A stretch of DNA of 64,000 nucleotides from Xylocopa sonorina (GCF_050948175.1 NC_135205.1:1-64000), one strand, 5' to 3'. Counted from the stretch's first letter, positions 25,601 through 39,962 are shown. Numbers and translations are program-made. The notes: a model not told the origin generated them from the sequence alone.

Positions 25601-26181
25601 TGCATTCCTCGTCTACGATTCAAATGAATGTAAATGCGACACTTCCTTGCAAGGAAATATCGTTTGCAGATGTCTACGTATAGAAGAAATAGAGTTCAAA
25701 TGCTTCTTAAAACGAGATATTGCAACTCATATCTATGTTTCATGATAAGATATAATATTCATTGCGAAGTGTTATGCATTCCTCGTCTACGATTCAAATG
25801 AATGTAAATGCGACACTTCCTTGCAAGGAAATATCGTTAACAGATGTCTACGTATAGAAGAAATAGAGTTCAAATGCTGCTTAAAACGAGATATTGCATC
25901 TCATATCTATGTTTCATGATAAGATATAATATTCATTGCGAAGTGTTATGCATGCCTCGTCTACGATTCAAATGAATGCAAATGCGACACTTCCTTGCAA
26001 GGAAATAGCGTTTGCAGATGTGTACGTATCGAAGCAATAGAGTTCAAAATCTTCTTAAAACGCGATATCGCATCTCATTACTATGTTTCATGGTAAGATA
26101 TAATATGATTTGCGAAGTGTCATGTATTCCCCGTCTACACTTCAAATGAATGTAAATGCGACACTTCCTTGCAAGGAAATA
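22682..26181 (+). repeat. 20-monomer, 3480-bp tandem unit, copy 2
   Basis: Second copy at offset 3480 exactly, with very few differences (AATAACGTCTGC near 23570, GGAAAAAGCG near 24785, GCATCTC for GCACCTC near 24505). The junction word ACACTTCCTTGCAAGGAAAT is common to both ends, so the breakpoint lies at the perfect palindrome. Its second half belongs also to the 13-monomer higher-order repeat that follows, so the two amplification levels overlap. Confidence 0.92.
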
Positions 26182-29100
26182 TCGTTTGCAGATGTCTACG
26201 TATAGAAGAAATAGAGTTCAAATGCTGCTTAAAACGAGATATTGCATCTCATATCTATGTTTCATGATAAGATATAATATTCATTGCGAAGTGTTATGCA
26301 TTCCTCGTCTACGATTCAAATGAAAGTAAATGCGACACTTCCTTGCAAGGAAATAGCGTTTGCAGATGTCTACGTATCGTAGCAATAGAGTTCATATGAT
26401 ACTTAAAACGCGATATCGCATCTCATTTCTATGTTTCATGGTAAGATATAATATGATTTGCGAAGTGTCATGTATCCCTCGTCTACACTTCAAATGAATG
26501 TAAATGCGACACTTCCTTGCAAGGAAATATCGTTCGCAGATGTGTACGTATCGTAGCAATAGAGTTCTTATGATTCCTAAAACGCGATATCGCATCTCAT
26601 TTCTATGTTTCATGGTAAGGTATAATATGATTTGCGAAGTGTTATGTATTCCTCGTCTACACTTCAAATGAATGTGAATGCGACACTTCCTCGCTAGGAA
26701 ATAGCGTTTGCAGATGTCTACGTATCGTAGCAATGGATTTCTGATGCTTCTTAGAACGCGATATCGCATCTCATTTCTATGTTTCATGGTAAGACATAAT
26801 ATGATTTGCGAAGTGTTATGTTTTCCTCGTCTACACTTCAAATGAATGTAAATGCGACACTTCCTTGCAAGGAAATAGCGCTTGCAGATGTCTACGTATC
26901 GAGGCAATAGAGTTCAAATGCTTCGTAAAACGAGATATTGCATCTCATACCTATGTTTCATGATAAGATATTATATTCATTGCGAAGTGTTATGCATTCC
27001 TCGTCTACGATTCAAATGAATGTAAATGCGACACTTCCTTGCAAGGAAATAGCGTTTGCAGATGTGTACGTATCGTAGCAGTAGAGTTCTTATGATTCTT
27101 AAAACGCGATATCGCATATCATTTCTATGTTTCATGGTAAGGTATAATATGATTTGCGAAGTGTTATGTATTCCTCGTCTACACTTCAAATGAATGTGAA
27201 TGCGACACTTCCTCGCTAGGAAATAGCGTTTGCAGATGTCTACGTATCGTAGCAATAGATTTCTAATGCTTCTTAAAACGCGATATCTCATCTCATTTCT
27301 ATGTTTCATGGTAAGATATAATATGATTTGCGAAGTGTCACGTATTCCTCGTCTACACTTCAAATGAATGTAAATGCGACACTTCCTTGCTAGGAAATAG
27401 CGTCTGCAGATGTCTAGGTATCATAGCAGTAGTGTTCTAATGCTTCTTAAAACGCGATATCGCATCTCATTTCTATGATTCATGGTAAGATATAATATGA
27501 TTTGCGAAGTGTTATGTATTCCTCGTCTACACTTCAAATGAATGTAAATGCGACACTTCCTTGTTAAGAAATAGCGTCTGCAGATGTCTAGGTGTCGTAG
27601 CAATGGAGTTCTAATGCTACTTAAAACGCGATATCGCATCTCATTTCTACGTTACATGGTAAGATGTAATATGATTTGCGAAGTGTTATGTATTTCTCGT
27701 CTACACTTCAAATGAATGTAAATGTGACACTTCCTTGCATGGAAATATCGTTTGCAGATGTCTACGTATCGAAGCAATAAAGTTCAAATGCTACTTAAAA
27801 CGAGATATTGCAACTCATATCTATGTTTCATGATAAGATATAATATTCATTGCGAAGTGTTATGCATTCCTCGTCTACGATTCAAATGAATGTAAATGCG
27901 ACACTTCCTTGCAAGGAAATATCGTTTGCAGATGTCTACGTATAGAAGAAATAGAGTTCAAATGCTTCTTAAAACGAGATATTGCAACTCATATCTATGT
28001 TTCATGATAAGATATAATATTCATTGCGAAGTGTTATGCATTCCTCGTCTACGATTCAAATGAATGTAAATGCGACACTTCCTTGCAAGGAAATATCGTT
28101 AACAGATGTCTACGTATAGAAGAAATAGAGTTCAAATGCTGCTTAAAACGAGATATTGCATCTCATATCTATGTTTCATGATAAGATATAATATTCATTG
28201 CGAAGTGTTATGCATTCCTCGTCTACGATTCAAATGAATGCAAATGCAACACTTCCTTGCAAGGAAATAGCGTTTGCAGATGTGTACGTATCGAAGCAAT
28301 AGAGTTCAAAATCTTCTTAAAACGCGATATCGCATCTCATTACTATGTTTCATGGTAAGATATAATATGATTTGCGAAGTGTCATGTATTCCCCGTCTAC
28401 ACTTCAAATGAATGTAAATGCGACACTTCCTTGCAAGGAAATATCGTTTGCAGATGTCTACGTATAGAAGAAATAGAGTTCAAATGCTGCTTAAAACGAG
28501 ATATTGCATCTCATATCTATGTTTCATGATAAGATATAATATTCATTGCGAAGTGTTATGCATTCCTCGTCTACGATTCAAATGAAAGTAAATGCGACAC
28601 TTCCTTGCAAGGAAATAGCGTTTGCAGATGTCTACGTATCGTAGCAATAGAGTTCATATGATACTTAAAACGCGATATCGCATCTCATTTCTATGTTTCA
28701 TGGTAAGATATAATATGATTTGCGAAGTGTCATGTATCCCTCGTCTACACTTCAAATGAATGTAAATGCGACACTTCCTTGCAAGGAAATATCGTTCGCA
28801 GATGTGTACGTATCGTAGCAATAGAGTTCTTATGATTCTTAAAACGCGATATCGCATCTCATTTCTATGTTTCATGGTAAGGTATAATATGATTTGCGAA
28901 GTGTTATGTATTCCTCGTCTACACTTCAAATGAATGTGAATGCGACACTTCCTCGCTAGGAAATAGCGTTTGCAGATGTCTACGTATCGTAGCAATGGAT
29001 TTCTGATGCTTCTTAGAACGCGATATCGCATCTCATTTCTATGTTTCATGGTAAGACATAATATGATTTGCGAAGTGTTATGTTTTCCTCGTCTACACTT

Positions 29101-30150
29101 CAAATGAATGTAAATGCGACACTTCCTTGCAAGGAAATAGCGCTTGCAGATGTCTACGTATCGAGGTAATAGAGTTCAAATGCTTCGTAAAACGAGATAT
29201 TGCATCTCATACCTATGTTTCATGATAAGATATTATATTCATTGCGAAGTGTTATGCATTCCTCGTCTACGATTCAAATGAATGTAAATGCGACACTTCC
29301 TTGCAAGGAAATAGCGTTTGCAGATGTGTACGTATCGTAGCAGTAGAGTTCTTATGATTCTTAAAACGTGATATCGCATATCATTTCTATGTTTCATGGT
29401 AAGGTATAATATGATTTGCGAAGTGTTATGTATTCCTCGTCTACACTTCAAATGAATGTGAATGCGACACTTCCTCGCTAGGAAATAGCGTTTGCAGATG
29501 TCTACGTATCGTAGCAATAGATTTCTAATGCTTCTTAAAACGCGATATCTCATCTCATTTCTATGTTTCATGGTAAGATATAATATGATTTGCGAAGTGT
29601 CACGTATTCCTCGTCTACACTTCAAATGAATGTAAATGCGACACTTCCTTGCTAGGAAATAGCGTCTGCAGATGTCTAGGTATCATAGCAGTAGTGTTCT
29701 AATGCTTCTTAAAACGCGATATCGCATCTCATTTCTATGATTCATGGTAAGATATAATATGATTTGCGAAGTGTTATGTATTCCTCGTCTACACTTCAAA
29801 TGAATGTAAATGCGACACTTCCTTGTTAAGAAATAGCGTCTGCAGATGTCTAGGTGTCGTAGCAATGGAGTTCTAATGCTACTTAAAACGCGATATAGCA
29901 TCTCATTTCTACGTTACATGGTAAGATGTAATATGATTTGCGAAGTGTTATGTATTTCTCGTCTACACTTCAAATGAATGTAAATGTGACACTTCCTTGC
30001 ATGGAAATATCGTTTGCAGATGTCTACGTATCGAAGCAATAAAGTTCAAATGCTTCTTAAAACGAGATATTGCAACTCATATCTATGTTTCATGATAAGA
30101 TATAATATTCATTGCGAAGTGTTATGCATTCCTCGTCTACGATTCAAATG
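24274..30150 (+). repeat. 13-monomer, 2262-bp higher-order repeat, about 2.6 copies
   Basis: Copies start near 24274, 26536 and 28798, and markers repeat at 2262 bp, for example GACATAATATG (24532, 26794, 29056), ATGATTCATGG and TTGTTAAGAAATAG. The third copy is broken after about eight monomers, near 30150-30230, where three monomers are skipped. Copies differ by scattered substitutions such as GATTCCTAA near 26575, ATCGAGGTAATAG near 29161 and ACGTGATATCGC near 29366. The core of the unit (about 11 monomers) also lies at 20794 within the 20-monomer copy 1. Confidence 0.92.
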
Positions 30151-33100
30151 AAATATATATGTAAATGCGACACTTCCTTGCAAGGAAATATCGTTTGCAG
30201 ATGTCTACGTATAGAAGAAATAGAGTTCAAATGCTGCTTAAAACGAGATATTGCATCTCATATCTATGTTTCATGATAAGATATAATATTCATTGCGAAG
30301 TGTTATGCATTCCTCGTCTACGATTCAAATGAAAGTAAATGCGACACTTCCTTGCAGGGAAATAGCGTTTGCAGATGTCTACGTATCGTAGCAATAGAGT
30401 TCATATGTTACTTAAAACGCGATATCGCATCTCATTTCTATGTTTCATGGTAAGATATAATATGATTTGCGAAGTGTCATGTATCCCTCGTCTACACTTC
30501 AAATGAATGTAAATGCGACACTTCCTTGTTAGGAAATAGCGTCTGCAGTTGTCTAGGTATCGTAGCAATAGAATTCTAATGCTTCTTAAAACGCGATATC
30601 GCATCTCATTTCTATGTTTCATGGTAAGATATAATATGATTTGCGAAGTGTCATGTATTCCTCGCCTACACTTCAAATGAATGTAAATGCGACACTTCCT
30701 TGTTAGGAAATAGCGTCTGCAGATGTCTAGGTATCGAAGCAATAGAGTTCAAAAGCTTCTTAAAACGCGATATCGCATCTCATTACTATGTTTCATGGTA
30801 AGATATAATATGATTTGCGAAGTGTCATGTATTCCCCGTCTACACTTCAAATGAATGTAAATGCGACACTTCCTTGCAAGGAAATATCGTTTGCAGATGT
30901 CTACGTATAGAAGAAATAGAGTTCAAATGCTGCTTAAAACGAGATATTGCATCTCATATCTATGTTTCATGATAAGATATAATATTCATTGCGAAGTGTT
31001 ATGCATTCCTCGTCTACGATTCAAATGAAAGTAAATGCGACACTTCCTTGCAAGGAAATAGCGTTTGCAGATGTCTACGTATCGTAGCAATAGAGTTCAT
31101 ATGATACTTAAAACGCGATATAGCATCTCATTTCTATGTTTCATGGTAAGATATAATATGATTTGCGAAGTGTCATGTATCCCTCGTCTACACTTCAAAT
31201 GAATGTAAATGCGACACTTCCTTGTTAGGAAATAGCGTCTGCAGTTGTCTAGGTATCGTAGCAATAGAGTTCTAATGCTTCTTAAAACGCGATATCGCAT
31301 CTCATTTCTATGTTTCATGGTAAGATATAATATGATTTGCGAAGTGACATGTATTCCTCGCCTACACTTCAAATGAATGTAAATGCGACACTTCCTTGTT
31401 AAGAAATAGCGTCTGCAGATGTCTAGGTGTCGTAGCAATAGAGTTCTAATGCTACTTAAAACGCGATATCGCATCTCATTTCTACGTTACATGGTAAGAT
31501 GTAATATGATTTGCGAAGTGTTATGTATTTCTCGTCTACACTTCAAATGAATGTAAATGTGACAATTCCTTGCATGGAAATATCGTTTGCGGATGTCTAC
31601 GTATCGAAGCAATAAAGTTCAAATGCTTCTTAAAACGAGATATTGCAACTCATATCTATGTTTCATGATAAGATATAATATTCATTGCGAAGTGTTATGC
31701 ATTCCTCGTCTACGATTCAAATGAATGTAAATGCGACACTTCCTTGCAAGGAAATATCGTTAACAGATGTCTACGTATAGAAGAAATAGAGTTCAAATGC
31801 TGCTTAAAACGAGATATTGCATCTCATATCTATGTTTCATGATAAGATATAATATTCATTGCGAAGTGTTATGCATTCCTCGTCTACGATTCAAATGAAA
31901 GTAAATGCGACACTTCCTTGCAAGGAAATAGCGTTTGCAGATGTCTACGTATCGTAGCAATAGAGTTCATATGATACTTAAAACGCGATATCGCATCTCA
32001 TTTCTATGTTTCATGGTAAGATATAATATGATTTGCGAAGTGTCATGTATCCCTCGTCTACACTTCAAATGAATGTAAATGCGACACTTCCTTGTTAGGA
32101 AATAGCGTCTGCAGTTGTCTAGGTATCGTAGCAATAGAGTTCTAATGCTTCTTAAAACGGGATATCGCATCTCATTTCTATGTTTCATGGTAAGATATAA
32201 TATGATTTGCGAAGTGTCATGTATTCCTCGCCTACACTTCAAATGAATGTAAATGCGACACTTCCTTGTTAGGAAATAGCGTCTGCAGATGTCTAGGTAT
32301 CGTAGCAATAGAGTTCTAATGCTTCTTAAAACGCGATATCGCATCTCATTTCTACGTTTCATGGTAAGATGTAATATGATTTGCGAAGTGTTATGTATTT
32401 CTCGTCTACACTTCAAATGAATGTAAACGTGACACTTCCTTGCAAGGAAATATCGTTCGCAGATGTCTACGTATCGAAGCAATAGAGTTCAAATGCTTCT
32501 TAAAACGAGATATTGCAACTCATATCTATGTTTCATGATAAGATATAATATTCATTGCGAAGTGTTATGCATTCCTCGTCTACGATTCAAATGAATGCAA
32601 ATGCGACACTTCCTTGCAAGGAAATAGCGTTTGCAGATGTGTACGTATCGAAGCAATAGAGTTCAAAATCTTCTTAAAACGCGATATCGCATCTCATTAC
32701 TATGTTTCATGGTAAGATATAATATGATTTGCGAAGTGTCATGTATTCCCCGTCTACACTTCAAATGAATGTAAATGCGACACTTCCTTGCAAGGAAATA
32801 TCGTTTGCAGATGTCTACGTATAGAAGAAATAGAGTTCAAATGCTGCTTAAAACGAGATATTGCATCTCATATCTATGTTTCATGATAAGATATAATATT
32901 CATTGCGAAGTGTTATGCATTCCTCGTCTACGATTCAAATGAATGTAAATGCGACACTTCCTTGCAAGGAAATAGCGTTTGCAGATGTCTACGTATCGTA
33001 GCAATAGAGTTCATATGATACTTAAAACGCGATATCGCATCTCATTTCTATGTTTCATGGTAAGATATAATATGATTTGCGAAGTGTCATGTATCCCTCG

Positions 33101-33735
33101 TCTACACTTCAAATGAATGTAAATGCGACACTTCCTTGTTAGGAAATAGCGTCTGCAGTTGTCTAGGTATCGTAGCAATAGATTTCTAATGCTTCTTAAA
33201 ACGCGATATCGCACCTCATTTCTATGTTTCATGGTAAGATATAATATGATTTGCGAAGTGTCATGTATTCCTCGCCTACACTTCAAATGAATGTAAATGC
33301 GACACTTCCTTGTTAGGAAATAGCGTCTGCAGATGTCTAGGTATCGTAGCAATAGAGTTCTAATGCTTCTTAAAACGCGATATCGCATCTCATTTCTACG
33401 TTTCATGGTAAGATGTAATATGATTTGCGAAGTGTTATGTATTTCTCGTCTACACTTCAAATGAATGTAAACGTGACACTTCCTTGCAAGGAAATATCGT
33501 TCGCAGATGTCTACGTATCGAAGCAATAGAGTTCAAATGCTTCTTAAAACGAGATATTGCAACTCATATCTATGTTTCATGATAAGATATAATATTCATT
33601 GCGAAGTGTTATGCATTCCTCGTCTACGATTCAAATGAATGTAAATGCTACACTTCCTTGCAAGGAAATAGCGTTTGCAGATGTGTACGTATCGAAGCAA
33701 TAGAGTTCAAATGCTTCTTAAAACGCGATATCGCA
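30151..33735 (+). repeat. Region of 4-, 5- and 6-monomer spacings
   Basis: A five-part motif with CATATGATACTTAAAACG recurs at about 30402, 31098, 31968 and 33012, i.e. at spacings of 696, 870 and 1044 bp (4, 5 and 6 monomers). The match 30155-30730 with 30851-31426 is at 696 bp. The match 31728-32597 with 32772-33641 is at 1044 bp, with one differing monomer between. Monomers with TTGTTAGGAAATAG and GTCTGCAGTTGTC are characteristic here. The irregular spacing suggests repeated unequal exchange rather than a fixed higher-order unit. Confidence 0.85.
30153..30159. other. Private 7-bp AT insertion
   Basis: GAAATATATATGTAAATG replaces the usual GAATGTAAATG, an ATATATA insertion in the right half of a monomer. 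It is absent from the partner copy near 60424 and from every other monomer I inspected. It is a useful tag for the left copy of the 11.57-kb duplication. Confidence 0.9.
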
Positions 33736-34154
33736 TCTCATTAATATGTTTCATGGTAAGATATAATATGATTTGCGAAGTGTCATGTATTCCTCGTCCA
33801 CACTTCAAATGAATGTAAATGCGACACTTCCTTGCAAGGAAATAGCGTTTTGCAGATGTGTACGTATCGTAGCAATAGATTTCTAATGCTTCTTAAAACG
33901 CGATATCGCATCTCATTTCTATGTTTCATGGTAAGATATAATATGATTTGCGGAGTGTCATGTATTCCTCGTCTACACTTCAAATGAATGTAAATGCGAC
34001 ACTTCCTTGCTAGGAAATAGCGTCTGCAGATGTCTAGGTATCGAAGCAATAGAGTTCAAGTGCTTCTTAAAACGAGATATTGCAACTCATATCTATGTTT
34101 CATGATAAGATATAATATTCATTGCGAAATGTTATGCATTCCTCGTCTACGATT
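33736..34154 (+). repeat. Short linker of A and B monomers
   Basis: About 2.4 monomers. The start, with CTCATTAATATG and GCGTTTTGCAG, matches 20684-20821 and its copies at 24164 and 54436. It then switches to an A monomer with TTGCGGAGTGTCATG and a B monomer with GCGAAATGTTATG. Only satellite is visible. Confidence 0.75.
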
Positions 34155-34920
34155 CAAATGAATGTAAATGCGACACTTCCTTGCAAGGAAATAGCGTTTG
34201 CAGATGTGTACGTATCGAAGCAATAGAGTTCAAATGCTTCTTAAAACGCGATATCGCATCTCATTACTATGTTTCATGGTAAGATATAATATGATTTGCG
34301 AAGTGTCATGTATTCCCCGTCTACACTTCAAATGAATGTAAATGCGACACTTCCTTGCAAGGAAATATCGTTTGCAGATGTCTACGTATAGAAGAAATAG
34401 AGTTCAAATGCTGCTTAAAACGAGATATTGCATCTCATATCTATGTTTCATGATAAGATATAATATTCATTGCGAAGTGTTATGCATTCCTCGTCTACGA
34501 TTCAAATGAAAGTAAATGCGACACTTCCTTGCAAGGAAATAGCGTTTGCAGATGTCTACGTATCGTAGCAATAGAGTTCATATGATACTTAAAACGCGAT
34601 ATCGCATCTCATTTCTATGTTTCATGGTACGATATAATATGATTTGCGAAGTGTCATGTATCCCTCGTCTACACTTCAAATGAATGTAAATGCGACACTT
34701 CCTTGTTAGGAAATAGCGTCTGCAGTTGTCTAGTTATCGTAGCAATAGTGTTCTAATGCTTCTTAAAACGCGATATCTCATCTCATTTCTATGTTTCATG
34801 GTAAGATATAATATGATTTGCGAAGTGTCATGTATTCCTCGCCTACACTTCAAATGAATGTAAATGCGACACTTCCTTGTTAGGAAATAGCGTCTGCAGA
34901 TGTCTAGGTATCGTAGCAAT
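34155..34920 (+). repeat. Segment duplicated at 39197-39962 (offset 5042)
   Basis: About 4.4 monomers matching at 5042 bp (29 monomers less 4 bp). The private word GTACGATATAATATG, a change in the usual GTAAGATATAATATG, is present at 34628 and 39670. Differences include TCTAGTTATCG here against TCTAGGTATCG in the partner. Confidence 0.85.
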
Positions 34921-37900
34921 AGAGTTCAAATGCTTCTTAAAACGAGATATTGCAACTCATATCTATGTTTCATGATAAGATATAATATTCATTGCGAAGT
35001 GTTATGCATTCCTCGTCTACGATTCAAATGAATGTAAATGCTACACTTCCTTGCAAGGAAATAGCGTTTGCAGATGTGTACGTATCGAAGCAATAGAGTT
35101 CAAATTCTTCTTAAAACGCGATATCGCATCTCATTAATATGTTTCATGGTAAGGTATAATATGATTTGCGAAGTGTTATGTATTCCTCGTCCACACTTCA
35201 AATGAATGTGAATGCGACACTTCCTCGCTAGGAAACAGCGTTTGCAGATGTCTACGTATCATATTAATAGATTTCTAATGCTTCTTAAAACGCAATATCG
35301 CATCTCATTTCTATGTTTCATGGTAAGATATAATATGATTTGCGAAGTGTCATGAATTCATCGTCTACACTTCAAATGAATGTAAATGCGACACTTCCTT
35401 GCTAGGAAATAGCGTCTGCAGATGTCTAGGTATCGTAGCAATAGAGTTCTAATGCTTCTTAAAACGCGAAATCGCATCTCATTTCTATGTTTCATGGTAA
35501 GATGTAATATGATTTGCGAAGTGCTATGCATTCCTCGTCTACACTTCAAATGAATGTAAATGCGACACTTCCCTGCAAGGAAATAGCGTTTGCAGACGTC
35601 TACGTGTCGAAGCAATAGAGTTCAAAAGCTTCTTAAAACGAGATATTGCATCTCATATCTATGTTTCATGATAAGATATAATATTCATTGCGAAGTGTTA
35701 TGCATTCCTCGTCTACGATTCAAATGAAAGTAAATGCTACACTTCCTTGCAAGGAAATAGCGATTGCAGATGTCTACGTATCATAGCAATAAGTTCATAT
35801 GATTCATAAAACGCGATATCGCATCTCATTTCTATGTTTCATGGTAAGATGTAATATGATTTGCGAAGTGTTATGTGTTCCTCCTCTACACTTCAAGTGA
35901 ATGTAAATGCGACACATCCTTGCAAGGAAATAGCGTTTGCAAATGTCTACCTATCGCCGCTATAGTGTTCTAATGCTTCTTAAAACGCGATATCGCATCT
36001 CATTTTTATGTTTCATGTTAAGATATAATATGGTTTGCGAAGTGTCATGTATTCCTCTTCTACACTTCAAATGAATGTAAATGCGACACTTCCTTGTTAG
36101 GAAATAGCGTCTGCAGATGTCTAGGTATCGTAGCAATAGAGTTCTAATGCTTCTTAAAACGCGATATCGCAACTCATTTCTACGTTTCATGGTAAGATGT
36201 AATATGATTTGCGAAGTGTTATGTATTCCTCGTCTACACTTCAAATGAATGTAAATGCGACACTTCCTTGCAAGGAAATAGCGTTGGCAGATGTCTACGT
36301 ATCGAAGCAATAGAGTTCTAATGCTTCTTAAAACGCGATATCGCATCTCATTTCTATGTTTCATGGTAAGATATAACATGATTTGCGAAGTGTTATGCAT
36401 TCCTCATCTACACTTCAAATGAATGTAAATGCGACACTTCCTTGCAAGGAAATAGAGTTTGCAGATGTCTACGTTTCAAAGCAATAGAGTTCAAATGCAT
36501 CTTAAAACGAGATATTGCATCTCATATCTATGTTTCATGATAAGATATAATATTCATTGCGAAGTGTTATGCATTCCTCGTCTACGATTCAAATGAAAGT
36601 AAATGCGTCACTTCCTTGCAAGGAAATAGCGTTTGCAGATGTCTACGTATCGTAGCAATAGCTTTCTAATGCTTCTTAAAACGCGATATCGCACCTCATT
36701 TCTATGTTTCATGGTAAGATGTAATATGATTTGTGAAGTGTTATGTATTCCTCGTCTACACTTCAAATGAATGTAAATGCGACACTTCCTTGCAAGGAAA
36801 TAGCGTTTGCAGATGTCTACGTATCGTAGCAATAGAGTTCTTATGATTCTTAAAACGCGATATTCCATCTCATTTCTATGTTTCACGGTAAGATATAATA
36901 TGATTTGCGAAGTGTTATGTATTCCTCTTCTACACTTCAAATGAATGTGAATGCGACACTTCCTCGTTAGGAAATAGCGTTTGCAGATGTCTACGTATCG
37001 TAGCAATAGAGTTCTTATGATTCTTAAAACGCGATATTCCATCTCATTTCTTTGTTTCATGGTAAGATATAATATGATTTGCGAAGTATCATGTATTCCT
37101 CGTCTACACTTCAGATGAATGTAAATGCGACACTTCCTTGCTAGGAAATAGCGTCTGCAGATGTCTAGGTATCGTTGCAATAGAGTTCTAATGCTTCTTA
37201 AACGCGATATCGCATCTCATTTCTATGTTTCATGGAAAGATATAATATTCATTGCGAAGTGTTATGCATTCCTCGTCTACGATTCAAATGAATCTAAATG
37301 CGACACTTCCTTACTAGGAAATAGCGTCTGCAGATATCTAGGTATCATAGCAATAGAGTTCTAATGCTTCATAAAACGCGATATCGCATCTCATTTCTAT
37401 GTTTCATGGTAAGATGTAATATGATTTGCGAAGAGTTATGTATTCCTCGTCTACACTTCAAATGAATGTGAATGCGACACTTCCTTGCTAGGAAATAGCG
37501 TCTGCAGATGTCTAGGTATCGTAGCAATAGAGTTCTAATGCTTCTTAAAACGCGAAATGGCATCTCATTTCTATGTTTCATGGTAAGATGTAATATGATT
37601 TGCGAAGTGCTATGCATTCCTCGTCTACACTTCAAATGAATGTAAATGCGACACTTCCTTGCAAGGAAATAGCGTTTGCAGACGTCTACGTGTCGAAGCA
37701 ATAGAGTTCAAATGCTTCTTAAAACGAGATATTGCATCTCATATCTATGTTTCATGATAAGATATAATATTTATTGCGAAGTGTTATGCATTCCTCGTCT
37801 ACGATTCAAATGAATGTAAATGCTACACTTCCTTGCAAGGAAATAGCGAATGCAGATGTCTACGTATCATAGCAATAAGTTCATATGATTCATAAAACGC

Positions 37901-39196
37901 GATATCGCATCTCATTTCTATGTTTCATGGTAAGATGTAATATGATTTGCGAAGTGTTATGTGTTCCTCCTCTACACTTCAAGTGAATGTAAATGCGACA
38001 CTTCCTTGCAAGGAAATAGCGTTTGCAAATGTCTACCTATCGCAGCTATAGTGTTCTAATGCTTCTTAAAACGCGATATCGCATCTCATTTTTATGTTTC
38101 ATGTTAAGATATAATATGATTTGCGAAGTGTCATGTATTCCTCTTCTACACTTCAAATGAATGTAAATGCGACACTTCCTTGCAAGGAAATAGCGTTTGC
38201 AGATGTCTACGTATCGAAGCAATAGAGTTCTAATGCTTCTTAAAACGCGATATCGCATCTCATTTCTATGTTTCATGGTAAGATATAACATGATTTGCGA
38301 AGTGTTATGCATTCCTCATCTACACTTCAAATGAATGTAAATGCGACACTTCCTTGCAAGGAAATAGAGTTTGCAGATGTCTACGTATCAAAGCAATAGA
38401 GTTCAAATGCATCTTAAAACGAGATATTGCATCTCATATCTATGTTTCATGATAAGATATAATATTCATTGCGAAGTGTTATGCATTCCTCGTCTACGAT
38501 TCAAATGAAAGTAATTGCGTCACTTCCTTGCAAGGAAATATCGTTTGCAGATGTCTACGTATCGTAGCAATAGCTTTCTAATGCTTCTTAAAACGCGATA
38601 TCGCACCTCATTTCTATGTTTCATGGTAAGATGTAATATGATTTGCGAAGTGTTATGTATTCCTCGTTTACACTTCAAATGAATGTAACTGCGACACTTC
38701 CTTGCAAGGAAATAGCGTTTGCAGATGTCTACGTATCGTAGCAATAGAGTTCTTATGATTCTTAAAACGCGATATTCCATCTCATTTCTATGTTTCACGG
38801 TAAGATATAATATGATTTGCGAAGTGTTATGTATTCCTCGTCTACACTTCAAATGAATGTGAATGCGACACTTCCTCGTTAGGAAATAGCGTTTGCAGAT
38901 GTCTACGTATCGTAGCAATAGAGTTCTTATGATTCTTAAAACGCGATATTCCATCTCATTTCTTTGTTTCATGGTAAGATATAATATGATTTGCGAAGTA
39001 TCATGTATTCCTCGTCTACACTTCAAATGAATGTAAATGCGACACTTCCTTGCTAGGAAATAGCGTCTGCAGATGTCTAGGTATCGTTGCAATAGAGTTC
39101 TAATGCTTCTTAAACGCGATATCGCATCTCATTTCTATGTTTCATGGAAAGATATAATATTCATTGCGAAGTGTTATGCATTCCTCGTCTACGATT
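34921..39196 (+). repeat. Unit U1 of the 34.9-52.4 kb block
   Basis: Matches unit U2 (41181-45457) at offset 6260-6261. Within it, 35380-37465 is repeated immediately at about 37466-39200 with a spacing of 2086 bp (12 monomers), which falls to 1912 bp after one monomer is lost from the second half. Markers include ACGCGAAATCGC, CAATAAGTTCATATG, CATTTTTATGTTTCATG, GTGTTCCTCCTCTAC and the deleted form CTTCTTAAACGCG near 37195 and 39107. The lost monomer in the second half is the TTGTTAGG/GCAACTCATTTCTACG type. Confidence 0.88.
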
Positions 39197-39962
39197 CAAA
39201 TGAATGTAAATGCGACACTTCCTTGCAAGGAAATAGCGTTTGCAGATGTGTACGTATCGAAGCAATAGAGTTCAAATGCTTCTTAAAACGCGATATCGCA
39301 TCTCATTACTATGTTTCATGGTAAGATATAATATGATTTGCGAAGTGTCATGTATTCCCCGTCTACACTTCAAATGAATGTAAATGCGACACTTCCTTGC
39401 AAGGAAATATCGTTTGCAGATGTCTACGTATAGAAGAAATAGAGTTCAAATGCTGCTTAAAACGAGATATTGCATCTCATATCTATGTTTCATGATAAGA
39501 TATAATATTCATTGCGAAGTGTTATGCATTCCTCGTCTACGATTCAAATGAAAGTAAATGCGACACTTCCTTGCAAGGAAATAGCGTTTGCAGATGTCTA
39601 CGTATCGTAGCAATAGAGTTCATATGATACTTAAAACGCGATATCGCATCTCATTTCTATGTTTCATGGTACGATATAATATGATTTGCGAAGTGTCATG
39701 TATCCCTCGTCTACACTTCAAATGAATGTAAATGCGACACTTCCTTGTTAGGAAATAGCGTCTGCAGTTGTCTAGGTATCGTAGCAATAGAGTTCTAATG
39801 CTTCTTAAAACGCGATATCTCATCTCATTTCTATGTTTCATGGTAAGATATAATATGATTTGCGAAGTGTCATGTATTCCTCGCCTACACTTCAAATGAA
39901 TGTAAATGCGACACTTCCTTGTTAGGAAATAGCGTCTGCAGATGTCTAGGTATCGTAGCAAT
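39197..39962 (+). repeat. Copy of 34155-34920
   Basis: Partner of 34155-34920 at offset 5042, sharing GTACGATATAATATG. It is inserted between unit U1 and the local tandem expansion at 39963-41180, and U2 and U3 lack it at the corresponding place. Confidence 0.85.

Larger units (their letters stand above)
22162..33735 (+). repeat. Left copy of an 11.57-kb segmental duplication inside the array
   Basis: This whole stretch, including 20-monomer copy 2, the 13-monomer repeat and the 4-6 monomer region, reappears at 52434-64000. Offset is 30272 bp up to about 30150 and 30265 bp after it, the change being the 7-bp insertion at 30153-30159. Only scattered substitutions distinguish the copies. The left boundary is at the palindrome near 22162-22180; upstream sequences are unrelated in variant order. 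Confidence 0.95.

Noticed and set aside
37161..37364. Plus-strand open frames of 66-83 codons, e.g. beginning MSRYRCNRVLMLLKRDIASH
   Set aside because: They appear only where a 1-base deletion (CTTAAACGCG) links two plus-strand frames of neighbouring monomers. They are read-through of satellite, not genes.
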